Shown here piece by piece: positions 25,735-33,254 of a stretch of DNA of 37,965 nt. This stretch comes from Flavobacteriaceae bacterium (GTDB taxonomy: Bacteria > Bacteroidota > Bacteroidia > Flavobacteriales > Flavobacteriaceae), in NCBI GenBank assembly GCA_013373385.1, contig JABXHX010000014.1:1-37965 (forward strand), read 5' to 3'. Position 1 is the first letter of the stretch; every line of letters starts with the position of its first letter. The notes beneath the pieces are model-generated. The model had not been told where the DNA came from and ran no database searches. It saw only the letters and a list, made by a program, of their open reading frames with translations. The position numbers and the translations under genes were made by a program.

Positions 25735-26190
25735 CTAGTAAAAAATTTCTTTTTTAAATAAAAAACCTTGTTCTTTGTAAGACCAATCTACAATAATGTT
25801 CCAACGACCATCTAGTAAACGTTTGTCAGGCATGAGCAAATAAGATGAATCTGAAACAACAATCGGTGTTTCATAATCAAGTTGTTTATTAGATGGTCTA
25901 TATAGGAACACTTTTCCTTTAATAAGTTTTGCGTCAAAGTCTTTTGGGAAAATAATTTTCAACCCTTCTTTAACACGTTCAATTTTTATATTTTCTTTTA
26001 ATTTTTTTGCGTTTTTAGTTGCCTCAATTGCTTTTTGATAGTTGAGTTCTTTCTTATAATAATCACTAGAAACTAAATCGTGACTGTATTTTTTATCAGA
26101 ACTCATGGTAATCACAAAATACATGATAAAACCTATAAACCCTACAAAGGCCAAGACAATTCCAACTCCCCAATTCAATTTTAATTTCAT
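25735..26190 (-). CDS. fixH: FixH/CcoH family oxidase assembly protein
   Basis: A 151-residue membrane-anchored protein with one N-terminal helix (LNWGVGIVLAFVGFIGFIMYFVITM) followed by DLVSSDYYKKELNYQKAIEATKNA, the family signature, and a beta-rich periplasmic domain. FixH/CcoH assists assembly of cbb3 oxidase. It lies 15 bp after ccoG and directly abuts the TauE/SafE-like start. Confidence 0.9.
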   Translation of the reverse strand: MKLKLNWGVGIVLAFVGFIGFIMYFVITMSSDKKYSHDLVSSDYYKKELNYQKAIEATKNAKKLKENIKIERVKEGLKIIFPKDFDAKLIKGKVFLYRPSNKQLDYETPIVVSDSSYLLMPDKRLLDGRWNIIVDWSYKEQGFLFKKEIFY

Positions 26191-26205
26191 GCTTCTTCTT
26201 TTTGA

Positions 26206-27627
26206 TTATCTATAACTTCTAGGCCCTAAAAAATTAGTAGTTGTGGTTTCTATCAATTTATCGCCACTATACACACCTATCTTTAACTTTTCCTTATCCT
26301 TTTTAAGTAACGAACGATTAATTTCTATAAATAAGGTTCCTTCTGCAATGTCTTGTTTTGGAATGGCAAAGTTTTTATGCGTTACGAGTTCTATTTTTCC
26401 ATCGTGAGACATAAGTTTATAACTCACATTCTCAATTGATCTCGTAGTTTTATTCACTACTTTAAACGTATATACGTTACTTATAATATTGTTTTCTTTT
26501 TGCTGATACAATTGTCCAGGAAGCCTTAAAATGGTTGCCTCAACATCGTTTCTTAAAAATAGCATTCCTATTAAAACCCCTACTAAAATGAATAGCACAG
26601 CAGAATAGCCTTTCATTCTAGCTGTAAATGCAAAAGGCGCTTTCTTTTCTATATTATCTTCACTAGCGTATCGAATCAATCCTTTTGGCAAGCCTACTTT
26701 TTCCATCATGTGATCACACTCATCTATACAGGCGGTACAGTTTACACATTCTAATTGCGTACCATTTCTGATGTCAATTCCGGTTGGACACACATGTACA
26801 CATTGCATACAGTCGATACAATCTCCTTTTCCTGTAGCTGCCCTGTCTTCGTTCTTTTTAAATTTTGCTCTACCGGCTGTTTTTTCTCCTCTAACAAAAT
26901 CATAGGCTACATTAATGGTTTTATTATCTAACAAGACTCCTTGTAATCTACCATACGGGCAAGCAATGATGCACACTTGCTCTCTAAACCATGCGAAAAC
27001 AAAATAGAAAACACTGGTAAAAATCAATAATGATATTAATGTGTTAAGATGATCCAAAGGCGAACCTGTGATATATTCTATGACCAAATCTCCGCCAATT
27101 AAATAGGCTAAAAACACATTGGCAATGGCAAATGATATGATAAAAAAGATACTCCATTTGGTCACTCTCTTTCTTATTTTTTCTGCATTCCAAGCTTGCT
27201 TTTTTAATCGGATTTGTTTTCCTCTATCCCCTTCTATCCAGTATTCTATTTTTCGGAATACCATTTCCATAAAAATGGTTTGAGGGCAAATCCATCCACA
27301 GAAAATTCTACCAAAAACTACGGTAAAAAGAATGATAAAAACCACCCCTATTATCATAGAAATTACAAACAAATGAAAATCTTGTGGCCAAAAAGGAAAC
27401 CCGAAAATATTAAACTTACGGTCTAATACATTAAACAATAAAAACTGGTTTCCGTCTATTTTTATAAATGGTGCTGAGAATAAAAAAAGCAGTAGAAAAT
27501 AACTTACATAGCTTCTGTACTTATAAAATCTACCACTTGGTTTTTTAGGAAACACCCAAGAACGTTTTCCTTCTTCTGTAATAGTACCAATACTATCTCT
27601 GAATTTTTCGTTGTTGGGCGTCTCCAT
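26206..27627 (-). CDS. ccoG: Cytochrome c oxidase accessory protein CcoG
   Basis: A 473-residue membrane iron-sulfur protein, thought to reduce copper for cbb3 assembly. Several helices flank a FCGWICPQTIF motif near 110 and CIIACPYGRLQG. Two ferredoxin-type clusters are encoded by GDCIDCMQCVHVCPTGID and LECVNCTACIDECDHMM. A C-terminal Ig-like FixG domain (about 355-473) follows the last helix. The gene sits between ccoP and fixH on the same strand. Confidence 0.95.
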   Translation of the reverse strand: METPNNEKFRDSIGTITEEGKRSWVFPKKPSGRFYKYRSYVSYFLLLFLFSAPFIKIDGNQFLLFNVLDRKFNIFGFPFWPQDFHLFVISMIIGVVFIILFTVVFGRIFCGWICPQTIFMEMVFRKIEYWIEGDRGKQIRLKKQAWNAEKIRKRVTKWSIFFIISFAIANVFLAYLIGGDLVIEYITGSPLDHLNTLISLLIFTSVFYFVFAWFREQVCIIACPYGRLQGVLLDNKTINVAYDFVRGEKTAGRAKFKKNEDRAATGKGDCIDCMQCVHVCPTGIDIRNGTQLECVNCTACIDECDHMMEKVGLPKGLIRYASEDNIEKKAPFAFTARMKGYSAVLFILVGVLIGMLFLRNDVEATILRLPGQLYQQKENNIISNVYTFKVVNKTTRSIENVSYKLMSHDGKIELVTHKNFAIPKQDIAEGTLFIEINRSLLKKDKEKLKIGVYSGDKLIETTTTNFLGPRSYR

Positions 27628-27655
27628 TTTATAACTATTAAAAACTAACTCTTAA

Positions 27656-28525
27656 CTATTGTTCTTTCCAGATTTCTCCTTCTGCTTTTTTAGGATTTGC
27701 AGGTGTTGTTCCTTGTAAAGAAAGAATATAACTTGATACTTTTTGAATATCTGCTGGTTTTAGAGTTTTGTTCCATGCCACCATTCCTTTTCCATCACGC
27801 CCTCCTTCAGAAACAGTTTTAAATACATTCTTAATTCCTCCACCTAAAATCCAATATTCATCTGTTAGATTTGGTCCAATGGTACCTCCACCATCAGCAG
27901 CGTGACAAGCAACACAGTTTAAATTATAAACTGCTTTACCTCTAGCCAAATCTTTTTCGTCTGTTAGTAAAGTTACTGTACTTACATCTATCAAATCTTT
28001 GGCTGTTTTTTTATACGCATCTAAGTCTGCTTTAGCAGCTGCTACAGCTTTATTGTATTCAACTTCTTGAGTATCTCCATCAAACACATGATATCTTAAT
28101 AAATACACGGCTGCAAAAATAATGGTGATATAGAACATATATACCCACCATGGTGGTAATGAATTATCTAATTCTTTAATTCCGTCATAATTATGGTCTA
28201 AAACAATTTCTTCTTCTTTATCTATTGATTTTGCTTTCGTCCATTTTTGCATTAACTGGCTAACCCAAACATTAAAATTATTTGTAGATTCTTCAGGAGA
28301 AACGCCATTTTTTTCATCTTCTAACGCTTGCGCTTTTTTCATTGCTACTATGAGTACCCAAACTAGCATTAGTAAGACACCAACAAATGATAATAGCACA
28401 AATGATGGTAATGGGTTTTCAAGAATATCAAACGGCTTCTCATAACTTGCCGATATTTCTGTGAATACAAATGGCATTGTTACTATGTAAAGCACAGATA
28501 CGATTGCGATTATATATTTTTTCAT
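27656..28525 (-). CDS. ccoP: cbb3 oxidase diheme-type subunit III, monoheme form (CcoP)
   Basis: A 289-residue membrane cytochrome c. Helices lie at about 1-25 and 41-66, and the CcoP N-terminal signature SLPPWWVYMFYITIIFAAVYL at about 122-143. The single haem site CVACH is near residue 204 (NCVACHAADGGGTIGPNL), with a methionine in GKGMVAWN as the likely second ligand. Proteobacterial CcoP has two haem motifs; only one is present here, which is usual in Bacteroidetes. It accepts electrons and passes them to the catalytic subunit. Confidence 0.93.
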   Translation of the reverse strand: MKKYIIAIVSVLYIVTMPFVFTEISASYEKPFDILENPLPSFVLLSFVGVLLMLVWVLIVAMKKAQALEDEKNGVSPEESTNNFNVWVSQLMQKWTKAKSIDKEEEIVLDHNYDGIKELDNSLPPWWVYMFYITIIFAAVYLLRYHVFDGDTQEVEYNKAVAAAKADLDAYKKTAKDLIDVSTVTLLTDEKDLARGKAVYNLNCVACHAADGGGTIGPNLTDEYWILGGGIKNVFKTVSEGGRDGKGMVAWNKTLKPADIQKVSSYILSLQGTTPANPKKAEGEIWKEQ

Positions 28526-28539
28526 TTTTATCTGGTTTA

Positions 28540-28707
28540 TTAATTATCTAAAGGGAGTTTACTTACTTTATTAATGTATTCCTTCTTTGATGTAAATACC
28601 CACCAAAATAGTACTACAAAAAATGTGAAGAAAATAATTAAGGAAATCAAAGGATATATTTCTATTCCTGTGATACTTTCCATATGATTTTTTACAAACT
28701 TTAGCAT
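28540..28707 (-). CDS. ccoQ: CcoQ-like small oxidase subunit
   Basis: A 55-residue protein starting at ATG 28707 and ending with TAA at 28540-28542. It has one central helix (PLISLIIFFTFFVVLFWWVF) followed by the basic segment TSKKEYINKVSKLPLDN, the layout of CcoQ/FixQ. It fits exactly between ccoNO and ccoP, as in other cbb3 operons. The role is stabilising the complex. The assignment rests on position and topology because the family has low sequence conservation. Confidence 0.85.
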   Translation of the reverse strand: MLKFVKNHMESITGIEIYPLISLIIFFTFFVVLFWWVFTSKKEYINKVSKLPLDN

Positions 28708-28712
28708 AGCTC

Positions 28713-30914
28713 TTATTTTTTGTTAATTAATAAAGCTTCCACATCTTTTACCTTAATATCTGTACCAAGTCTTTGCAAATAAGCAATCAGCGCTACAATT
28801 TCTCTATTTTTCATTTCTACAAAAGACTCTCCGTTATCTTGAGCATATTTTTTCTCTGCATCGTAATTTCTTACAAAATCTGGATCTTGATATAAATTTT
28901 TCTCAATAACAGTACCTTGCTCTAGCATACTTTGTTGTGCATTCGTTATATCTTCTTCTGTATACGGAACTCCTAGTGCCATCATAGTTTTCATTTTAGC
29001 CTCTGTAGAAGTTTTATCTAGCTCGTTTATAATTAGCCATTTATAGCCTGGCATAATTGAACCTGGCGATGTACTTTGTGGATCGTACATGTGATTTAAG
29101 TGCCAGCTATCTGAGTATTTACCTCCAATTCTATGTAAATCTGGCCCTGTACGTTTAGAACCCCATAAGAACGGACGGTCATATACGAACTCACCTGCTT
29201 TAGAGTATTCTCCATAACGCTCTACTTCTGATCTAAATGGACGTACCATTTGTGAGTGACACCCAACACAACCTTCTCTAATGTAGATATCTCTACCTTC
29301 TAATTCTAGAGGTGTATACGGTTTTACACTACTAATGGTTGGGATGTTTGATTTTACCAACAATGTTGGTATAATTTGCACCACACCACCAATTAAAATG
29401 GCAATGGTTGCATAAATTGTTAACTTAATTGGCTTACGCTCTAACCACGTGTGGTAAGATTCTCCTTTTGTTCTGTACTTTGCTACTTTTTCTAATGCTG
29501 GTGCTTCGGCCAACTCATCTGTAACCTTACTACCAGATTTTACCGTTTTTACAATGTTGTATATCATTACAAGTGCACCTAAGATGTACAAGCTACCTCC
29601 TACAGCACGCATCCAATACATTGGCATTATCTCATTTACTGTTTCTAAGAAGTTACCATAAGTTAATGTACCATCTGGATTGAATTGTTTCCACATAGAA
29701 GCCTGTACAAATCCAGCTACATACATTGGTAAGGCATAAATAATAATACCTAAGGTACCAATCCAGAAATGGAAATTTGCCAAGCCTTTAGAGAATAGTT
29801 CTGTTTTAAACATTCTTGGCACTAACCAATACACCATACCAAAGGTTAAGAAACCATTCCATGCTAATGCACCAACGTGTACGTGTGCAATAATCCAGTC
29901 ACTAAAGTGTGCAATGGCGTTTACATTTTTAAGAGATAACATTGGTCCTTCAAAAGTTGCCATACCATAACCCGTAATAGCAACAACCATAAATTTCAAT
30001 ACTGGATTTTCTCTAACTTTATCCCAAGCACCACGTAAGGTTAATAAACCATTAATCATACCTCCCCAAGACGGAGCAATTAACATCACTGAAAAAGCAA
30101 CACCTAAATTCTGTGCCCAATCTGGTAAAGAGGTGTATAATAAGTGGTGTGGCCCAGCCCAGATATAAATAAAGATTAACGACCAAAAGTGCACAATAGA
30201 TAATCTATACGAATATACTGGTCGGTTTGCAGCTTTAGGTACAAAGTAATACATCAATCCTAAAAATGGTGTCGTTAAGAAAAATGCTACGGCATTATGC
30301 CCGTACCACCATTGTACCAATGCATCTTGAACACCTGCATACGCAGAATAACTTTTTAAAAAGCTAACCGGTAAAGCTAAACTGTTAAAAATATGCAATA
30401 CTGCTACGGTTACAAAGGTTGCTAAATAGAACCATACTGCTACATATAGATGTCTTTGTCTTCTTTTTAAGATAGTCCAAATCATATTTACACCAAAAGC
30501 TACCCAAACTAGCGCAATGGCAATATCTATTGGCCATTCTAACTCTGCATATTCTTTCGATGATGTAATTCCTAACGGAAGTGTAACTGCTGCTGCTACA
30601 ATAATTAATTGCCAACCCCAGAAATTAAACTTACTTAAAAAATCACTTGCCATTCTGGTTTTTAACAATCGTTGCAGCGAATAATAAATACCTGCATACA
30701 TTGCATTACCCACAAAGGCAAAAATTACAGCATTGGTGTGTAGTGGTCTTAAACGTCCAAAACTTAACCATGAAATTCCGTCTGTTAAATTTGGGAATAA
30801 GAACATTAAAGCTAAAATTAGCCCAACAGTAAAACCTACTATACCCCAAAGTAACGTTGCGTAGATGAAATTTTTTACGATTTTATTGTCGTAATAAAAT
30901 TGTTGCATTTCCAT
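28713..30914 (-). CDS. ccoN: cbb3 oxidase fused catalytic subunit CcoN-CcoO
   Basis: A 733-residue fusion. The CcoN part (about 1-475) has at least 12 helices and the haem- and copper-ligand regions RPLHTNAVIF, WWYGHNAVAFFL, GPHHLLYT and DWIIAHVHVGALAWNGF. The CcoO part (about 490-733) begins after one helix, carries the haem c site CVGCHSQMVRPFRSE near 551 and ends with IVALIAYLQRLGTD. It reduces oxygen to water with high affinity. Fused CcoNO is characteristic of Bacteroidetes and separates them from proteobacterial clusters with separate genes. Confidence 0.96.
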   Translation of the reverse strand: MEMQQFYYDNKIVKNFIYATLLWGIVGFTVGLILALMFLFPNLTDGISWLSFGRLRPLHTNAVIFAFVGNAMYAGIYYSLQRLLKTRMASDFLSKFNFWGWQLIIVAAAVTLPLGITSSKEYAELEWPIDIAIALVWVAFGVNMIWTILKRRQRHLYVAVWFYLATFVTVAVLHIFNSLALPVSFLKSYSAYAGVQDALVQWWYGHNAVAFFLTTPFLGLMYYFVPKAANRPVYSYRLSIVHFWSLIFIYIWAGPHHLLYTSLPDWAQNLGVAFSVMLIAPSWGGMINGLLTLRGAWDKVRENPVLKFMVVAITGYGMATFEGPMLSLKNVNAIAHFSDWIIAHVHVGALAWNGFLTFGMVYWLVPRMFKTELFSKGLANFHFWIGTLGIIIYALPMYVAGFVQASMWKQFNPDGTLTYGNFLETVNEIMPMYWMRAVGGSLYILGALVMIYNIVKTVKSGSKVTDELAEAPALEKVAKYRTKGESYHTWLERKPIKLTIYATIAILIGGVVQIIPTLLVKSNIPTISSVKPYTPLELEGRDIYIREGCVGCHSQMVRPFRSEVERYGEYSKAGEFVYDRPFLWGSKRTGPDLHRIGGKYSDSWHLNHMYDPQSTSPGSIMPGYKWLIINELDKTSTEAKMKTMMALGVPYTEEDITNAQQSMLEQGTVIEKNLYQDPDFVRNYDAEKKYAQDNGESFVEMKNREIVALIAYLQRLGTDIKVKDVEALLINKK

Positions 30915-30937
30915 AATGTATTTGAATTTAAATCTAT

Positions 30938-31105
30938 TTAGTTAGTTTCCTTTTTTTCTTTAACCAATTCATCGTCAAACAACATACGAACCGATGGTGT
31001 ATACATATCATCATACTGTCCTCTCTTTGCTGAGAAGATAAATACAATAAAAAAAACTACAGCCACAATTATACTTATAGAAAGTAGTAAGTATATTACG
31101 CTCAT
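30938..31105 (-). CDS. ccoS: cbb3 oxidase assembly protein CcoS
   Basis: A 55-residue protein from ATG 31105 to TAA at 30938-30940. The N-terminal helix (VIYLLLSISIIVAVVFFIVFIF) is followed by SAKRGQYDDMYTPSVRMLFDDE, matching CcoS proteins, which end this segment in a D/E-rich patch. It is the first gene of the structural operon, 23 bp before ccoNO, and the nearest promoter with an FNR-type box lies just upstream. CcoS is needed for haem and copper insertion. Confidence 0.9.
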   Translation of the reverse strand: MSVIYLLLSISIIVAVVFFIVFIFSAKRGQYDDMYTPSVRMLFDDELVKEKKETN

Positions 31106-31125
31106 ATTTTGCCTGATTTGAAGGT

Positions 31126-31133
31126 CAAATTTA
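31126..31133 (-). promoter_or_regulatory. Promoter -7 element of the cbb3 oxidase operon
   Basis: On the minus strand this reads TAAATTTG, a perfect TAnnTTTG. It would start transcription near 31122, about 17 nt before ccoS. The FNR-type box is centred 33 bp upstream, the position of a class II activator. Confidence 0.55.
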
Positions 31134-31156
31134 CATTGACCTATTTATTAATTATA

Positions 31157-31168
31157 TGATAAATATCA
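31157..31168. promoter_or_regulatory. FNR-type box of the cbb3 oxidase operon
   Basis: TGATAAATATCA matches the core TGAT-N4-ATCA of FNR sites, with outer bases A and C rather than the T and A of the E. coli consensus. It lies between hemN and ccoS, about 40 bp upstream of the predicted transcript start of the oxidase operon. The likely binder is the Fnr-like protein encoded at 35748. Confidence 0.65.
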
Positions 31169-31191
31169 CCTTTTTTCATTTAAGAACAATT

Positions 31192-32550
31192 CTAAATTGT
31201 CATAGAAAACAACCTCGTTTCTGGTTTGTTTCTTTGCAAATGCATGTCAAAAGCCATACATATATTACGCACATAAGGCCTTGCATGCTCTGGTATTTCT
31301 AATGAATTATCATTTAGATGCACCAAGCCATCTTGAATCATTTCTTCTAACAGTTTTGTTTGGCTTTTTAAATCTACTACGGCAGCTTCGTCTACATTCC
31401 ACTCAGTAGTAAAATGGCACATCATATTTAAAATATGTTTTCTAACAATTAAGTCTTCTTCGCTTAACAAATGTCCTCTAAAAATTGGAATTTCGCCTTC
31501 GTTTACCAACTTTTCATATTCTTTTACTGTTTTTACATTTTGTGCAAATGCATACCAAGAATCAGAAATTGAAGACATTCCTAATCCAATCATCAGTTGG
31601 GTTTTATTAGCTGTGTAACCCATAAAATTTCTATGCAAGGTCTTTTCTTGTGTTGCTTTGTATAGCGAGTCTGTTGTTAAAGCAAAATGATCCATCCCAA
31701 TTTCTACATAGCCCATATCAGAAAACAGCTGCTTACCAATTTCGTACAACTCTCTTTTTTCTTCGTCTTTTGGTAAATCTTTTTCATTAAATCCTCTTTG
31801 CCCCACTCCTTTTATCCAAGGTACATGCGCATAACTGTAAAAAGAGATTCTATCTGGACTTAGCGTTTTTGTTTTTTCAATGGTATCTATTACATTTTCT
31901 TTGGTTTGAAAAGGTAATCCAAAAATTAAATCGTGACTTACAGATGTATAACCTATTTCTCTTGCCCATTCGGTTACATTTTTCACATTTTCAAACGGCT
32001 GTATTCTATGTATTGCCTTTTGTACAGTTGGATCGTAATCTTGTACCCCAAAGCTTATTCTTGTAAACCCTAAATCGAATAAGGTTTGCAACTGTTCTTT
32101 AGTGGTGTTATTTGGATGCCCTTCTAAACTAAATTCGTAATCGGTATGCCTGTCTGCATTTTTAAACAAACCTACAATTAGTTTTTTTAACTGAAAGCTA
32201 GAAAAGAATGTAGGTGTTCCTCCACCTAAATGAATTTCTTTAACAATCGGTTTTTCATCTAACAAATCTACATACAGTTTCCACTCTTTTAAAACGGTAT
32301 CTATATAATCTTCTTCTACTTCGTGGCGTTTGGTTATGTGTTTATGGCAGGCACAGAAAGTACATAAACTCTCACAGAATGGTAAGTGAATATACAAACT
32401 GATACCTTCTGCTTGGTTTGATTCTTGAAACGATTTTTTTAAACTCGCAATCCAATCTTCTTTTGAGATTCCTTCTTTATTCCAATAAGGTACAGTTGGA
32501 TAGCTTGTATATCTTGGTCCTGGTATATTGTATTTTTGTACTAAACTCAT
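31192..32550 (-). CDS. hemN: Oxygen-independent coproporphyrinogen III oxidase
   Basis: A 452-residue radical SAM enzyme that makes protoporphyrinogen IX without oxygen. The cluster-binding motif CESLCTFC has C59, C63 and C66 (HLPFCESLCTFCACHK). Further family segments are EIHLGGGTPTFFS, SLEGHPNNTT, RISFGVQDYDPTVQKAIHRIQP and GYTANKTQLMIGLGMSSIS. It supplies haem for the oxidase when oxygen is low. Its start lies two bases after the deoD stop, so it is co-transcribed with ccoI and deoD. Confidence 0.95.
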   Translation of the reverse strand: MSLVQKYNIPGPRYTSYPTVPYWNKEGISKEDWIASLKKSFQESNQAEGISLYIHLPFCESLCTFCACHKHITKRHEVEEDYIDTVLKEWKLYVDLLDEKPIVKEIHLGGGTPTFFSSFQLKKLIVGLFKNADRHTDYEFSLEGHPNNTTKEQLQTLFDLGFTRISFGVQDYDPTVQKAIHRIQPFENVKNVTEWAREIGYTSVSHDLIFGLPFQTKENVIDTIEKTKTLSPDRISFYSYAHVPWIKGVGQRGFNEKDLPKDEEKRELYEIGKQLFSDMGYVEIGMDHFALTTDSLYKATQEKTLHRNFMGYTANKTQLMIGLGMSSISDSWYAFAQNVKTVKEYEKLVNEGEIPIFRGHLLSEEDLIVRKHILNMMCHFTTEWNVDEAAVVDLKSQTKLLEEMIQDGLVHLNDNSLEIPEHARPYVRNICMAFDMHLQRNKPETRLFSMTI

Positions 32551-32552
32551 TC

Positions 32553-33251
32553 TTAAATAGTATCTAATGCTATTAAAATCATTTCTTTAAATGTTTGTTC
32601 TCTTTCTTCTGATGAAGTTCTTTCTTTGGTAACCAAGCTATCAGAAATGGTTAAGATTGCCAAGGCATCGACATTGTGTTTTGCAGCTGCTGTATAAAGA
32701 CCGGCTGTTTCCATTTCTACACACAGCACACCAAATTCTGCCCAGTGTTTATAATCATCAAAATTATCAGCATAAAATTCATCAGAACTCAACACATTTC
32801 CTGCTTTGATTGGTATATGCTTTTCTTTGGCTGCTTCTACTGCTTTGTTAAACAATTTAAAACTCGCTGTTGGTGCATAACTTGCTCCATGAAAGCGCTG
32901 TGCATTAATACCAGATGTGGTAGAACCAGCCATTGCCAATACGATATCTCTAATTTTTACATCTTTTTGATAAGAGCCTGCAGAACCAACACGAATTAAG
33001 TTCTTAACTCCAAACTCTGTAATTAACTCATTTACATAAATAAGTGTAGACGGAATTCCCATTCCAGTTCCTTGTACAGAAACTCTTTTTCCATTATACA
33101 TTCCTGTAAAACCGAGCATTCCTCTGACTTTATTGTAACAGGTTACATCTTCTAAAAAGGTCTCTGCAATCCATTTTGCGCGCATCGGATCTCCTGGTAG
33201 TAAAATGGTTTCTGCAATATCACCTAGCTTTGCTCCTATATGTACACTCAT
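32553..33251 (-). CDS. deoD: Purine-nucleoside phosphorylase, DeoD type
   Basis: A 232-residue cytoplasmic enzyme that cleaves purine nucleosides with phosphate. Visible motifs are [51 protein letters not shown] and [15 protein letters not shown] with the active-site loop TISDSLV. It lies between ccoI and hemN with gaps of three and two bases, an unexpected partner for copper and haem genes. No nucleoside-transport gene is nearby. Confidence 0.93.
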   Translation of the reverse strand: MSVHIGAKLGDIAETILLPGDPMRAKWIAETFLEDVTCYNKVRGMLGFTGMYNGKRVSVQGTGMGIPSTLIYVNELITEFGVKNLIRVGSAGSYQKDVKIRDIVLAMAGSTTSGINAQRFHGASYAPTASFKLFNKAVEAAKEKHIPIKAGNVLSSDEFYADNFDDYKHWAEFGVLCVEMETAGLYTAAAKHNVDALAILTISDSLVTKERTSSEEREQTFKEMILIALDTI

Positions 33252-33254
33252 TTT

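Noticed and set aside
30880..30895. Further TGTCGTAAT motif
   Set aside because: It is a single copy inside the ccoN coding sequence with no partner 21 bp away.
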